In this document: piece after piece, positions 49,852-60,111 of the stretch | How the letters are laid out: the number at the start of each line of letters is the position of its first letter | Position numbering within the stretch: position 1 is the stretch's first letter | Source: Streptomyces sp. VRA16 Mangrove soil | GTDB taxonomy: Bacteria; Actinomycetota; Actinomycetes; Streptomycetales; Streptomycetaceae | DNA length: 64,000 bases | Direction: 5' to 3' | NCBI RefSeq assembly: GCF_017377775.1 | Contig: NZ_JAFVLN010000001.1 | Location: forward strand, 62,001 to 126,000 | The notes under the pieces: model-generated | What the model saw: the letters and a program-made list of their open reading frames with translations, nothing else | Database searches by the model: none | What the model was told of the DNA's origin: nothing | Made by a program: the position numbers and the translations under genes

Positions 49852-51528
49852 ATGCCCGGCTCCACCCCTGTCAACCGCCGGACCCTGCTGCGCTGGGGCA
49901 CCGGCGTCGGTCTCGGTGTCGCCGCCGCCCCGCTGCTCGCGGCCTGTGGCGACGGCGGCACCGCCGCCAAGGCCGAGGCCATCGGCGGCAAGGTCCTGCC
50001 GACCACCACCGCCCGCGCCATCAACGGCATCACGGCCGACCTGCCCGGCACCGCGGCCGGTGTGCCCAGCGCCTACCTGAAGTACCCGGCCGACCTGGTC
50101 AGGGCCACCAAGGGCACCCCGCTCAAGGGCGCCAAGAAGATCACGGCCGTCACCGAGACCTACGCGCCGCTCCCCGCCGACCGCTCCAAGAACGCCGCCT
50201 GGAAGGCGATCGAGAAGCTGCTCGGCGCCGAGATCGACTTCACGGCCGTGCCCGCCGACGACTACCCGGCGAAGTTCTCCACGATGGTCGCCGGTGACCA
50301 GCTGCCCGACATCTTCATGTATCCGGAGACCGGCGGCGTCGACAACCTCTCCTCGTTCCTCGCCGCCAAGTGCGTCGACCTCGGCCCGTACCTGTCCGGC
50401 AGCAAGGTCAAGGAGTACCCGAACCTGGCGGCCGTCCCGGAGTACGCGTGGCGGGACGCGGTCAAGGGCGGCAAGCTCTACGGCATCCCGATCGCGCGCA
50501 ACGGCAGCGCCGGCGCCGGCTTCTACCGCGCCGACCTGTTCGCGAAGGCCGGGGTGACGAACCTCGACCAGATCGACTCCGTCGAGCGCCTCGTGGAACT
50601 GGCGAAGGAACTGACCGACGCCAAGAAGAAGCAGTACTTCTTCACCGGCGGCTCGGTGAACCTGCTCGCCATGTCCTCCGGCGCCCAGCACTACTGGAAG
50701 ATGGACCACAAGACCGGCAAGTGGACCTACCAGCTGGAGGACGACAAGTACCGCTACGCCATCGAGACCGCCGCCAAGCTCTACAAGGCCGGGTGCTTCT
50801 ACCCCGGCACGGTCCAGATGTCCGGCGCGCAGAAGGCCGAGTACACGAACCTCTTCAAGAACGGCAAGGCCGCGTACGTGTACGACGGCATGCCCGGCTA
50901 CCTGACCCCCGGCGCCGGGTACGTCGACGCGATGGCGGCCATCGACAAGGCCTTCGACGTCCGCCCGATCGCGCCGGTCGGCAAGGACGCGGTCGCCTGG
51001 ACCGACAACGCGTCGCTGCAGAACTGCTTCGTGTCCAAGGCGGCCAAGGCGCGGGTCCAAGAGATCCTGCGGCTCGCCGACTTCGCCGCCTCCCCGTTCG
51101 GCTCGCTCGAGTACACGCTGATCAACTACGGCGTCGAGGGCACCGACTACAAGCGCGACAGCTCCGGCACCCCGGTCCTGACGAAGCAGGGCACACAGGA
51201 CGTCACCGTGCCGTGGGGCAAGCTCGCCTCCGCGGCGCCCGCCTTCTTCAGCGCCACCAATCCGGACGCGGCGAAGTACGTCCACGAGGCGTACACCAAG
51301 ATCATCCCGATGATGATCGAGGACCCGACGCTCAGCTACTCCTCGCCGACCTGGGACTCCAAGGGGCTTGGCAGCCTCTACACCATCCACCTGGACGGCA
51401 TGAAGGACCTCGTCACCGGCCGCAAGCCGATGTCGTCGTACGACGCGCTCGTCAAGAAGTGGCGCAACGCCGGCGGCGACACCTGTCGCGCCGAGTTCGA
51501 GAAGGCTTCGCAGAAGGGGAAGAAGTGA
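49852..51528 (+). CDS. Extracellular solute-binding lipoprotein of the ABC transporter
   Basis: 558 residues from ATG 49852, with AGGAG 6 nt upstream. The signal has a twin-arginine (NRRTLLRWG) and a lipobox LAAC with Cys32, so the mature protein is lipid-anchored. The long extracellular_solute_binding family (about 550 residues) matches LplA/LipO proteins that pair with LplB/YtcP permeases. FTAVPADDYPAKFSTMVAGDQLPDIFMYPE is the conserved hinge region. It binds the oligosaccharide released by the extracellular enzymes. Its stop overlaps the next gene's GTG (GTGA). Confidence 0.94.
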   Translation: MPGSTPVNRRTLLRWGTGVGLGVAAAPLLAACGDGGTAAKAEAIGGKVLPTTTARAINGITADLPGTAAGVPSAYLKYPADLVRATKGTPLKGAKKITAVTETYAPLPADRSKNAAWKAIEKLLGAEIDFTAVPADDYPAKFSTMVAGDQLPDIFMYPETGGVDNLSSFLAAKCVDLGPYLSGSKVKEYPNLAAVPEYAWRDAVKGGKLYGIPIARNGSAGAGFYRADLFAKAGVTNLDQIDSVERLVELAKELTDAKKKQYFFTGGSVNLLAMSSGAQHYWKMDHKTGKWTYQLEDDKYRYAIETAAKLYKAGCFYPGTVQMSGAQKAEYTNLFKNGKAAYVYDGMPGYLTPGAGYVDAMAAIDKAFDVRPIAPVGKDAVAWTDNASLQNCFVSKAAKARVQEILRLADFAASPFGSLEYTLINYGVEGTDYKRDSSGTPVLTKQGTQDVTVPWGKLASAAPAFFSATNPDAAKYVHEAYTKIIPMMIEDPTLSYSSPTWDSKGLGSLYTIHLDGMKDLVTGRKPMSSYDALVKKWRNAGGDTCRAEFEKASQKGKK

Positions 51529-53000
51529 CCTCCACCAGACGCGCGCTCCTCAAGGGCGCCGGGGCCGCCGCTGTCACCGTCCCACTGTTCGCGGCACCCG
51601 CCGTCGCGGCCGGTACCTCCGCAGGCGCGACCGGGTTCGACCCGCAGCCCGGGGCCCCCGGCGTCGGCGACCCGCTGTTCCCGACGCTGGGCAACGGTGG
51701 CTACCAGGTCGTCCACTACGACCTCACCTTCGACTTCACGCCGGTGACCTACGACTTCTCGGGCGTCGTGCGGATGAACGCGCAGGCCACCCAGGACCTG
51801 TCGGCGTTCAACCTCGACACCGACGGCCACACCATCGACAGCGTCGAGGTGAACGGCAGCCCCGCCCCGTCCGCCCTCTCCGTCGGCAAGTCGGGACAGG
51901 AACTGACGGTCACCCCGGCCGCGCCCCTGCACAAGGGCGCGCCCTTCACCGTCACGGTCGCGTACCGCGGCAACGGCAAGGCGCCCCGCGTCGGTCTCAC
52001 CGGCTGGCGGTTCGGCTCGGACGGCGGCTTCGCCTCCGCCGTGCAGTCCTCGCGCGCCGACACCTTCCTGCCCTGCAACGACACGCCGTCCGACAAGGCG
52101 ACCTGGACGTTCCACATCGCCGCGCCCGAGGGCTATGTCGCCGCCGCCAACGGCGAGTTGACGCACAAGACCCGGCGCTCCGACGGCTCCACCGTCTGGC
52201 ACTTCGCGCTGCGCGAGCGGATGCCCACCGAACTCCTCGGCATCGCCGTCGTCAAGGGCACCTACCTGTACGGCACTTCGCACACGGGCCTGCCGCTGCG
52301 CCACGTCGTGCCTCAGGGCCAGGAGGACAAGTACGGCCCCGTCGTCGCCCGCACGCCCGACCATCTCGCCTGGCTGGAGGCGAAGTTCGGGAAGTATCCG
52401 TTCTCGGTGTACGGCCTGCACATCTACGACGGGTACACCGACGCCCTGGAGAACTCGACGCTCACCCTCATGGGCACCAACTGGTTCAAGCTCAACGCCG
52501 ACGGCAACCCCACCTACGAGAACACGATGGTGCACGAGCTCACCCACCAGTGGTTCGGCGACTCGGTCACCCCGAACGACTGGCAGCAGGCGTGGCTGAA
52601 CGAGGGCCCGGCGACGTACTACGCCGCCCTCTACAGCGAGGAGCGCGGCTGGTCGAAGATGGTCGACAAGATGCGGACCACGTACGGAAAGCTGGACGCG
52701 ATCCGGGCGAGCGACGGACCGCCGGGACTGCCCAAGGCCCTCGGCGGCACCAACATCTACGACGGTGGCGCTCTCGTCCTGTACGCGCTTCAACTCCAGG
52801 CCGGACAGCGAAAGTTCGACCGCATCATGGGGCTGTGGCCCCGCCGCTTCAAGGACCGCACGGTCACCAGTGAGGACTTCATCCGGCACGCGGTCGACGT
52901 GACCGGCGACCGCTCGCTCGACGCCTTCCTGCGGGACTGGCTGTTCGGCGCCGTGAACCCGCCGATGCCCGGCCACCCCGATTGGACGGCCGCCGCATGA
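51525..53000 (+). CDS. Secreted M1-family metallopeptidase
   Basis: 491 residues from GTG 51525, overlapping the previous stop. A Tat-like signal (TRRALLKGAGAAAVTVPLFAAPAVAA) is present. The N-terminal saddle domain (YQVVHYDLTFDFTPVTYDFSGVVRMNA) is followed by the M1 thermolysin-like domain: the GAMEN-equivalent is DALENSTL, and the zinc site is HELTH at 337-341 with Glu360 (NEGPA), HEXXH-X18-E. It ends after a short helical part and lacks the large C-terminal domain of aminopeptidase N, as in other secreted actinobacterial M1 proteins. It could trim peptides released by the M60 enzymes. Confidence 0.93.
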   Translation: MTSTRRALLKGAGAAAVTVPLFAAPAVAAGTSAGATGFDPQPGAPGVGDPLFPTLGNGGYQVVHYDLTFDFTPVTYDFSGVVRMNAQATQDLSAFNLDTDGHTIDSVEVNGSPAPSALSVGKSGQELTVTPAAPLHKGAPFTVTVAYRGNGKAPRVGLTGWRFGSDGGFASAVQSSRADTFLPCNDTPSDKATWTFHIAAPEGYVAAANGELTHKTRRSDGSTVWHFALRERMPTELLGIAVVKGTYLYGTSHTGLPLRHVVPQGQEDKYGPVVARTPDHLAWLEAKFGKYPFSVYGLHIYDGYTDALENSTLTLMGTNWFKLNADGNPTYENTMVHELTHQWFGDSVTPNDWQQAWLNEGPATYYAALYSEERGWSKMVDKMRTTYGKLDAIRASDGPPGLPKALGGTNIYDGGALVLYALQLQAGQRKFDRIMGLWPRRFKDRTVTSEDFIRHAVDVTGDRSLDAFLRDWLFGAVNPPMPGHPDWTAAA

Positions 53001-55207
53001 GCCACCGCGCCCGCACGTTCCGTACCGCCGCCGCGTTGTTCGTCTCCGCCGCGGCTGTGGCCCTCGCCCCGCTGCCGGCCGCCCAGGCGGCTTCCTCGGT
53101 CAAGGTCCTGCACGCCGCCCCGCACGGCTCCGGCAGCGCCTGCACCGTCGGACGCCCGTGCTCGGTCGAGGCCGCCCGCGACGCGGCGTCCTCCGGCGAC
53201 CGGGTCGAACTCGCCGACGGCACCTACCAGTTGACAAAGACGCTGACACTCGGCGCCGACGCATCCGGCGTCACCTGGGCCGCCGCGCCGCACGCCCACC
53301 CGGTGCTCTCCGGCGGTCGCGCCCTCACCGGCTGGTCCGAGAACACCGACGGCACCTGGACCGCGAAGGTCCCCGAGGGCGTCACGCCCCGCCAGCTCTT
53401 CGTCGACGGCGTACGCGCCGTCCGTGCCCGCGGCGGCTCCTGCGCCGCCGCCGTCTGCGACGCCACCAAGACCGGCATGACCGGCGCCGAGAAGACCGGC
53501 ATCGCGGCATGGGCCCGCCCCACCGACGCCGAGGCCGTCATCCGGGTGCGCTGGCGCAACTACCACTGCCGGATCGCCTCCGTCAGCGGCGACCTCATGA
53601 CGTTCGCGCAGCCCTGCTGGACCAACTCCTCCTCCGGCACCGACCGGACGGGACCCGCCTGGGACACGACCACCGTCGACTCGTCCCGCTACGCGAAGGT
53701 GTCCTACTTCGAGAACGCCCGTGAACTCCTCGACACCCCCGGGGAGTTCGTCTGGGACTCGGCCGCGCGCACGATCACGTACCTGCCGCGCAAGGGCGAC
53801 GACATGCGCCGCGCCAAGGCCGTCACCCCGGCCACCGAGGGGCTGCTCACCCTCGACGGCGCGCACGACGTCACGCTCCGGGGCATCGGCTTCGCGTACG
53901 CCGCGTACCACCAGCCGTCCACCGACGAGGGCTACGCGGGCATGCAGGCCGGTCTCACCCTGACCGGCGCCACCGGACCCGTCGACCACGCGGGCCGCTA
54001 CTACACGAAGCCGGCCGCCGCCCTCACCGTGCGCGGCGGCCGGAACGTGACCGTCACCGGCGCCGACTTCACCCACCTCGGCGGCGCGGGCGCGATCTTC
54101 GAGCAGGGCACCCAGGACTCGACACTGACCCGCTCCCGGTTCACCGACCTGTCCTCCGGCGCCGCCTACATCGGCGACACGGAGCCCGAGCCCGCCGCCG
54201 ACCTCGCGGGGGCCCGCAACACCGTCTCGTACAACACGATCCGCCGTACGGGCGTCGAGTTCACGGACGCCGTCGGCATCTGGGCCGGCTACGAGGCGGG
54301 CACGGTCATCGACCACAACACCCTCGAAGACCTGCCCTACTCCGCGATCTCCGTCGGCTGGGGCTGGAACCAGCCCGAGGCCCAGCAGTCCGTGCTGCGC
54401 GACAACCGCGTCACGAACAACCGGATCGACGACGTCATGCGGGTCGCCTACGACCAGCACGACGGCGGCGCGATCTACACCCAGGGCGCCCAGCCCGGCA
54501 CGGTGATCTCCGGCAACTACATCAACCGCAGCGGCTACGAGAACACCGAGCGCGACGGCAACGGCGTCTACCTCGACGAACAGTCCTCACACATCACCGT
54601 CGAGCACAACGTCATCACCCGAGTCGGCTACAAGTGGGTCTCCAACTGGGCCGACTACGGCATCCAGAACACGGCCATCCACAACTGGACCGACACCGCC
54701 GCGCCCGCCCTGTCCGGCACCGGCTCGGTGATGACCGACAACTGGACCGGCCTGGACGAGCTCCCGGCCGCCGCCCTGGACGTCGCCCACAAGACCGGTG
54801 CCCACCCCGGCAAGGTCGAGCAACTGCGCGAGAACCTCGCGACGGGCGGCACCGCCACCCAGTCGTCCACGTCCGGCACCGCCACCGCGGACCTTGCCCT
54901 CGACGGCGACAGCTCCACCACCGTCGCCAAGACGGCCTCCGAGGCGGGCGCCTGGTGGCAGGTCGACCTCGGCTCCGTACGGCACGTCGGACAGGTCGAG
55001 CTGTGGAACGCGGCGGGCATGCCGACCGCCGACGTCGACGTGCAGATCGCCGACTCCGCGGACTTCTCGGACGCCACCACCGTCCACATCACCGGCAAGG
55101 TGCAGGGCCCGTCCCTGATCGACACCGACGCCGAGGGCCGGTACGTCCGTGTCATCCGCACCGGAACCGGGCAGGTCGGCCTGGCCGAGGTCCGCGTCCA
55201 CCCGTAG
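52997..55207 (+). CDS. Secreted right-handed beta-helix protein with C-terminal discoidin domain
   Basis: 736 residues from the ATG overlapping the M1 stop (ATGA). A Sec signal (FRTAAALFVSAAAVALAPLPAAQA) is followed by a parallel beta-helix domain: GDRVELADGTYQLTKTLTL is the usual first coil and several coils recur (NVTVTGADFTHLGGAGAIF, HITVEHNVITRVGY), as in pectate-lyase-like and chondroitinase B-like folds. An F5/8-type (discoidin) domain is at about residues 610-736 (NLATGGTATQSSTSGTATADLALDGDSSTTVAKT ... WWQVDLGSV). It is probably a secreted glycan-active lyase or hydrolase, but catalytic residues cannot be assigned. It is coupled to transporter genes. Confidence 0.88.
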   Translation: MSHRARTFRTAAALFVSAAAVALAPLPAAQAASSVKVLHAAPHGSGSACTVGRPCSVEAARDAASSGDRVELADGTYQLTKTLTLGADASGVTWAAAPHAHPVLSGGRALTGWSENTDGTWTAKVPEGVTPRQLFVDGVRAVRARGGSCAAAVCDATKTGMTGAEKTGIAAWARPTDAEAVIRVRWRNYHCRIASVSGDLMTFAQPCWTNSSSGTDRTGPAWDTTTVDSSRYAKVSYFENARELLDTPGEFVWDSAARTITYLPRKGDDMRRAKAVTPATEGLLTLDGAHDVTLRGIGFAYAAYHQPSTDEGYAGMQAGLTLTGATGPVDHAGRYYTKPAAALTVRGGRNVTVTGADFTHLGGAGAIFEQGTQDSTLTRSRFTDLSSGAAYIGDTEPEPAADLAGARNTVSYNTIRRTGVEFTDAVGIWAGYEAGTVIDHNTLEDLPYSAISVGWGWNQPEAQQSVLRDNRVTNNRIDDVMRVAYDQHDGGAIYTQGAQPGTVISGNYINRSGYENTERDGNGVYLDEQSSHITVEHNVITRVGYKWVSNWADYGIQNTAIHNWTDTAAPALSGTGSVMTDNWTGLDELPAAALDVAHKTGAHPGKVEQLRENLATGGTATQSSTSGTATADLALDGDSSTTVAKTASEAGAWWQVDLGSVRHVGQVELWNAAGMPTADVDVQIADSADFSDATTVHITGKVQGPSLIDTDAEGRYVRVIRTGTGQVGLAEVRVHP

Positions 55208-55249
55208 TCCCGGACGCGGCAACACCCGTACAAGGAAAGGCAGTTCACC

Positions 55250-56482
55250 ATGGCAACCCTCCCCGGCGGCGCCGCCGGCGACCTCCGGCTCGGCGTCCTC
55301 GGCTACGGCCTGCGCGGCTCGATCGCCCGCACCGCCCACCGGCCGGGGGAGGGGGCCCGGGTCACCGCGCTCGCCGACCACGACCCGGCGGCGCGCACGG
55401 AGGCGGCCCTCGCCTTCCCCGGAGCCCTGATATCCAGCGACCACAAGAAGGTCATCGACGATCCGGACGTCGACGCGGTCCTCGTCCTGACCCCCGACCA
55501 CACCCACACCGACGTCGCCCGCGAAGCCCTGAAGGCGGGCAAGCCCGTCTTCGTCGAGAAGCCCCTCGACATCACGGTGGAGCGATGCGACACCTTGCTG
55601 CGCACCGCCTACGAGACCGGCACCCGCCTGTACGTCGGGCACAACATGCGCCACATGCCGGTCGTCCGGCTGATGCGCGACATCATCGCGCGCGGCGAGA
55701 TCGGCGAGGTCAAGACCGTGTGGGTACGCCACTTCGTCGGCTACGGCGGCGACTGGTACTTCAAGGACTGGCACGCCGAACGGCAGTACACGAACGGCCT
55801 GTTGCTGCAGAAGGCCGCCCACGACATCGACGTACTGCACTGGCTGGCGAGCGGATACACCCGGCACGTCCAGGCCCTCGGCGACCTCATGGTCTACGGC
55901 GACAACCCGCACCGGCGTGCGCCCGGCGAACCCAAGCACGACGACTGGTACACCAAGGACGGGCACTGGCCGCCGCACACCCAGCGCGGTCTGAACCCGG
56001 TCATCGACGTCGAGGACGTGTCGCTGGTCAACATGCGCCTCGACAACGGTGTGCTCGCCGCCTACCAGCAGTGCCATTTCACACCCGACTACTGGCGCAA
56101 CTACACGGTCATCGGTGACGCGGGCCGCCTGGAGAACTTCGGCGACGGACCCGGGGGCGTGGTGAAGGTGTGGAACGCGCGCCGCTCGACGTACCGGGCC
56201 GAGGCGGACGCCACGTACCCCGTCCCGGACGCCGAGGACAACGCCGGGCACGGCGGCGCCGACCCCCTGCTCATCGACGAGTTCGTGCGGTTCGTACGCG
56301 AGGGCGGACGGACCGACACCTCACCCGTGGCCGCCCGGATGGCCGTCGCGGCCGGCGTGCGCGCCACCGAGTCGCTGCGCGGCGGCGGCACACCCCGCGA
56401 AGTCCCCGCACTCGATCCCGAGTTGGCCGCCTACTTCGAGCGCGGGCAGGTGCGGGGTCAAGGGGGCGGGGGAGGCCTGTAG
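55250..56482 (+). CDS. Gfo/Idh/MocA-family oxidoreductase
   Basis: 410 residues from ATG 55250, 42 nt after the previous stop and behind AAGGAAAGG. The N-terminal NAD(P) domain has [15 protein letters not shown] and the family's catalytic motif [39 protein letters not shown] and [12 protein letters not shown] complete the C-terminal domain. Such enzymes oxidise or epimerise sugars or inositols. As last gene of the transporter operon it probably handles the imported sugar inside the cell. The C-terminus has a Gly-rich tail (GQGGGGGL). Confidence 0.92.
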   Translation: MATLPGGAAGDLRLGVLGYGLRGSIARTAHRPGEGARVTALADHDPAARTEAALAFPGALISSDHKKVIDDPDVDAVLVLTPDHTHTDVAREALKAGKPVFVEKPLDITVERCDTLLRTAYETGTRLYVGHNMRHMPVVRLMRDIIARGEIGEVKTVWVRHFVGYGGDWYFKDWHAERQYTNGLLLQKAAHDIDVLHWLASGYTRHVQALGDLMVYGDNPHRRAPGEPKHDDWYTKDGHWPPHTQRGLNPVIDVEDVSLVNMRLDNGVLAAYQQCHFTPDYWRNYTVIGDAGRLENFGDGPGGVVKVWNARRSTYRAEADATYPVPDAEDNAGHGGADPLLIDEFVRFVREGGRTDTSPVAARMAVAAGVRATESLRGGGTPREVPALDPELAAYFERGQVRGQGGGGGL

Positions 56483-56648
56483 GAAAGCTGCGGCGGCGCT
56501 TAAGAAAACCTCGATGGACCCGAAGCGCCCCGGTGAGGAAGAGTCGGGGGTGGCGGCCGGTCCTCAAGAACGACGGCCACCATCCCCATGTGCTTGCTAC
56601 GCGAGTGGCTCCGTGCTGCCCGCGTGCGCGACGACAGGAGCCGAGCCG

Positions 56649-57677
56649 TTGAAGGCGCTGGTCAAGGAGAAGGCCGAACCGGGACTGTGGCTGGCGGACG
56701 TGCCCGAGCCGTCCATCGGCCCCGGCGACGTACTGATCAAGGTGCTCCGCACCGGGATCTGCGGCACCGATCTGCACATCCGCAGCTGGGACGGCTGGGC
56801 GCGGTCGACCATCAGCGCGCCGCTCGTCGTCGGCCACGAGTTCGTCGGCGAGGTCGTCGAGACCGGCCGTGACGTGAGCGACATCGCCATCGGCGACAAG
56901 GTCAGCGGCGAGGGCCACCTCGTCTGCGGCAAGTGCCGCAACTGTCTCGCCGGCCGCCGCCACCTGTGCCGCGCCACCGTCGGCCTCGGTGTCGGGCGCG
57001 ACGGCGCCTTCGCCGAGTACGTCGCCCTGCCCGCGTCCAACGTATGGGTGCACCGGGTCCCCGTGGACCTCGATGTCGCGGCGATCTTCGACCCGTTCGG
57101 CAACGCCGTGCACACCGCCCTGTCCTTCCCGCTCGTCGGCGAGGACGTCCTGATCACGGGCGCGGGACCGATCGGCCTCATGGCCGCCGCCGTCGCCAAG
57201 CACGCCGGTGCCCGCAACGTCGTCGTCACCGACGTCAGCGAGGAGCGCCTGGAGCTCGCCCGCAAGGTCGGCGTCAGCCTGGCCCTGAACGTGGCGGAGT
57301 CCTCCATCGCCGACGGCCAGCGCGCGCTCGGTCTGCGCGAGGGCTTCGACGTCGGCCTGGAGATGTCCGGCAACCCCGCCGCCATGCGCGACATGCTCGC
57401 CAACATGACCCACGGCGGCAAGATCGCCATGCTCGGCCTGCCCTCGCAGGAGTTCGCCGTCGACTGGGCCCGGATCGTCACCTCGATGATCACCATCAAG
57501 GGCATCTACGGCCGTGAGATGTTCGAGACCTGGTACGCCATGTCGGTCCTCCTGGAGGGCGGCCTCGACCTCGCCCCGGTGATCACCGGCCGCTACGCGT
57601 ACACCGACTTCGACGCCGCCTTCGACGACGCGGCGAGCGGCCGCGGCGGCAAGGTCATCCTCGACTGGGAAGCCTGA
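56649..57677 (+). CDS. tdh: L-threonine 3-dehydrogenase
   Basis: 342 residues from TTG 56649, with AGGAG 8 nt upstream; an ORF extension to ATG 56514 is not conserved. It is a zinc-dependent medium-chain dehydrogenase: catalytic zinc site in [11 protein letters not shown] and [10 protein letters not shown], structural zinc [15 protein letters not shown], and NAD site [21 protein letters not shown]. It oxidises threonine to 2-amino-3-oxobutyrate, which the next gene (kbl) cleaves to glycine and acetyl-CoA. The 166-bp leader upstream contains no gene; I saw no glycine riboswitch there. Confidence 0.95.
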   Translation: MKALVKEKAEPGLWLADVPEPSIGPGDVLIKVLRTGICGTDLHIRSWDGWARSTISAPLVVGHEFVGEVVETGRDVSDIAIGDKVSGEGHLVCGKCRNCLAGRRHLCRATVGLGVGRDGAFAEYVALPASNVWVHRVPVDLDVAAIFDPFGNAVHTALSFPLVGEDVLITGAGPIGLMAAAVAKHAGARNVVVTDVSEERLELARKVGVSLALNVAESSIADGQRALGLREGFDVGLEMSGNPAAMRDMLANMTHGGKIAMLGLPSQEFAVDWARIVTSMITIKGIYGREMFETWYAMSVLLEGGLDLAPVITGRYAYTDFDAAFDDAASGRGGKVILDWEA

Positions 57678-57753
57678 CACCTCTCTCCGGGCTCTCCGGC
57701 CTCTCCTGTCTCTCCGGCGCTCCGACCTCCCCCTGCTTCTAAGGACTCACGGC

Positions 57754-58950
57754 ATGTTCGACAACGTACGCGCAGACATCCAGGCCACCCTCGACGAGAT
57801 CGAGGCCGCGGGCCTGCACAAGCCCGAGCGGGTCATCGGCACCCCGCAGTCCGCCACCGTCGGCGTCACGGCGGGCGGCCGCCCCGGCGAAGTCCTGAAC
57901 TTCTGCGCCAACAACTACCTCGGTCTCGCCGACCACCCCGAGGTCATCGCCGCCGGTCACGCGGCCCTCGACCGCTGGGGCTACGGCATGGCCTCCGTCC
58001 GCTTCATCTGCGGCACCCAGGAGGTCCACAAGGAACTGGAGGCGCGCCTGTCCTCCTTCCTGGGCCAGGAGGACACGATCCTCTACTCCTCCTGCTTCGA
58101 CGCCAACGGCGGTGTCTTCGAGACGATCCTCGGCGCCGAGGACGCGGTCATCTCCGACGCCCTCAACCACGCCTCGATCATCGACGGCATCCGGCTGAGC
58201 AAGGCCAAGCGCTTCCGCTACGCCAACCGCGACATGGCCGACCTGGAGGCCCAGCTCAAGGCGGCGGACGAGGCGGGCGCCCGCCGCAAGCTGATCGTCA
58301 CCGACGGTGTCTTCTCCATGGACGGCTATGTGGCGCCCCTGGTGGACATCTGCGATCTCGCCGAGCGGTACGACGCCATGGTCATGGTCGACGACTCGCA
58401 CGCCGTCGGCTTCGTCGGTCCCGGCGGCCGCGGCACCCCCGAGCTGCACGGCGTCATGGACCGCGTCGACATCATCACCGGCACGCTCGGCAAGGCCCTC
58501 GGCGGCGCCTCCGGCGGCTATGTCGCGGCCCGCGCCGAGATCGTCGCCCTGCTGCGCCAGCGCTCCCGCCCCTACCTGTTCTCCAACAGCCTCGCCCCGG
58601 TCATCGCGGCGGCCTCCCTGAAGGTCCTCGACCTGCTGGAGTCCGCGGGCGACCTGCGCGAGCAGCTCGCCGCGAACACCAAGCTGTTCCGTACGCGGAT
58701 GGCGGCCGAGGGCTTCGACATCCTCCCCGGCGACCACGCCATCGCCCCGGTCATGATCGGCGACGCGGCCGTCGCGGGCCGCATGGCCGAGCTGCTCCTG
58801 GAGCGCGGCGTGTACGTGATCGGCTTCTCGTACCCGGTCGTGCCGCAGGGCCAGGCCCGCATCCGTGTCCAGCTCTCGGCGGCGCACTCGACGGAGGACG
58901 TGAACCGGGCGGTTGACGCCTTCGTGGAGGCCCGCGCGCAGCTCGGCTGA
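57754..58950 (+). CDS. kbl: Glycine C-acetyltransferase (2-amino-3-ketobutyrate CoA ligase)
   Basis: 398 residues from ATG 57754. A PLP-dependent alpha-oxoamine synthase: [15 protein letters not shown] at the start, [11 protein letters not shown], the Asp-aldimine motif [12 protein letters not shown], and the Schiff-base lysine Lys247 in [14 protein letters not shown]. It cleaves 2-amino-3-oxobutyrate with CoA to glycine and acetyl-CoA. Length and motifs are standard. It follows tdh after 76 bp containing the repeated word CTCTCCGG, and precedes a LysR gene. Confidence 0.96.
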   Translation: MFDNVRADIQATLDEIEAAGLHKPERVIGTPQSATVGVTAGGRPGEVLNFCANNYLGLADHPEVIAAGHAALDRWGYGMASVRFICGTQEVHKELEARLSSFLGQEDTILYSSCFDANGGVFETILGAEDAVISDALNHASIIDGIRLSKAKRFRYANRDMADLEAQLKAADEAGARRKLIVTDGVFSMDGYVAPLVDICDLAERYDAMVMVDDSHAVGFVGPGGRGTPELHGVMDRVDIITGTLGKALGGASGGYVAARAEIVALLRQRSRPYLFSNSLAPVIAAASLKVLDLLESAGDLREQLAANTKLFRTRMAAEGFDILPGDHAIAPVMIGDAAVAGRMAELLLERGVYVIGFSYPVVPQGQARIRVQLSAAHSTEDVNRAVDAFVEARAQLG

Positions 58951-58971
58951 CCGGTTTGGGACAATAAGCGC

Positions 58972-59874
58972 ATGATCGAAGCGCGGCGGCTCCACATCCT
59001 CCGGGCGGTGGCCGACCACCGTACGGTGACGGCGGCTGCCGCCGCGCTGTATCTGACCCCCTCCGCGGTCTCCCAGCAGCTCACGGCGCTGGAGCAGGAG
59101 ACCGGCCACAAGCTGGTGGAGCGGGGCGCGCGCGGGGTGCGCCTCACCCCGGCCGGCGAGATCCTGCTCCGGCACACCAACGCGGTCCTGGCCCGGCTGG
59201 AGCAGGCCGAGGCGGAGCTCGCCGCCTACAGCACCGGCGCGGCGGGCACCGTGACGCTCGCCTCCTTCGCGACCGGCATCGGCCTGGTCGTCGGCCCCGC
59301 CCTCGCGCACCTGGCGAAGACCGCCCCCGGCATCCGGGTCCGCGTCCAGGACGCCGAGGGCGACGCGAGCCTGCCCATGCTCCTCGAGCGGCGGATCGAC
59401 GTCGCGGTCGCCGTCGAGTACCGGGGCGCGCCCGGCGCGGACGACGACCGCATCACGCGCGTGCCCCTGTACGCGGAACCCTTCGACGCGGTGCTGCCCG
59501 TGACGCACCGCCTCGCGGACGCCGAATGGGTGCCGGTGGCCGACCTGGCCAAGGACACCTGGATCGGCCCGTACCCCGGCAACCCCTGCCACGACGTGGT
59601 CGTGCTCGCCTGTGAACACGCCGGATTCTCCCCGCAGTTCGAGCACTCCTCCGACGACTTCCGCGCGGTCGTCGCTCTCGCGTCGGCGGGCGCCGGTGTG
59701 GCCCTGGTGCCGCGCTCGGCCCTGCGCGGCATGGACCTGAGCGAGGTCGTCGTCCGCCCCATCGACGGCGTGGTGCCCACGCGGAAGGTGTTCGCGGCGG
59801 TCCGCCACGGCGCGGAGTCGCATCCGCTGATCCGGCCGGTCCTCGACGCCCTGGACGCCGCGGCCGCGGCCTGA
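58972..59874 (+). CDS. LysR-family transcriptional regulator
   Basis: 300 residues from ATG 58972, 21 bp after kbl. The HTH_1 domain is canonical (RRLHILRAVADHRTVTAAAAALYLTPSAVSQQLTALEQETGHKLVERGARGVRLTPAG), followed by a LysR substrate-binding domain (GTVTLASFATGIGLVVGPALAHLAKTAPGIRVRVQDAEGDASLPML). Same direction and close spacing suggest cotranscription with tdh-kbl, for which it could be the regulator. The ligand is unknown. Confidence 0.93.
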   Translation: MIEARRLHILRAVADHRTVTAAAAALYLTPSAVSQQLTALEQETGHKLVERGARGVRLTPAGEILLRHTNAVLARLEQAEAELAAYSTGAAGTVTLASFATGIGLVVGPALAHLAKTAPGIRVRVQDAEGDASLPMLLERRIDVAVAVEYRGAPGADDDRITRVPLYAEPFDAVLPVTHRLADAEWVPVADLAKDTWIGPYPGNPCHDVVVLACEHAGFSPQFEHSSDDFRAVVALASAGAGVALVPRSALRGMDLSEVVVRPIDGVVPTRKVFAAVRHGAESHPLIRPVLDALDAAAAA

Positions 59875-60082
59875 GGCCGCGCACACACGCCGACCGGGCC
59901 CGCGGGGAGCACAGCGCCCCGCCCTCTTCTCCGCTTCCCGCTCCATGAACATCCCCACCCCGTTGTGGATCGTGAACGCCGTCCACGCTAGCGACCGCCT
60001 CTGACATTGCCCGGCTCTGACCATCCCGGCTGCGGTCATGCCCGGCTCTGACCATGCCTGGCCACCGCGTAACCTCGCTGTT

Positions 60083-60111
60083 TCATATATGGGATATCGT
60101 GCCGAATATGA
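60083..60111. promoter_or_regulatory. AT-rich palindromes at the XRE-cupin start
   Basis: In a 233-bp gap, TTTCATATATGGGATATCG stands out as unusually AT-rich. CATATATG (60084-60091) is a perfect palindrome, and TCATAT (60083-60088) is repeated inversely as ATATGA (60106-60111), which includes the start codon. It is a likely promoter and autoregulatory site of the XRE-cupin gene. Upstream, GCCCGGCTCTGACCAT occurs twice 30 bp apart. Confidence 0.5.

Noticed and set aside
56483..56648. Glycine riboswitch ahead of tdh-kbl
   Set aside because: No tandem aptamer pattern could be recognised in the 166-bp leader; only a purine-rich stretch and a ribosome site are seen.
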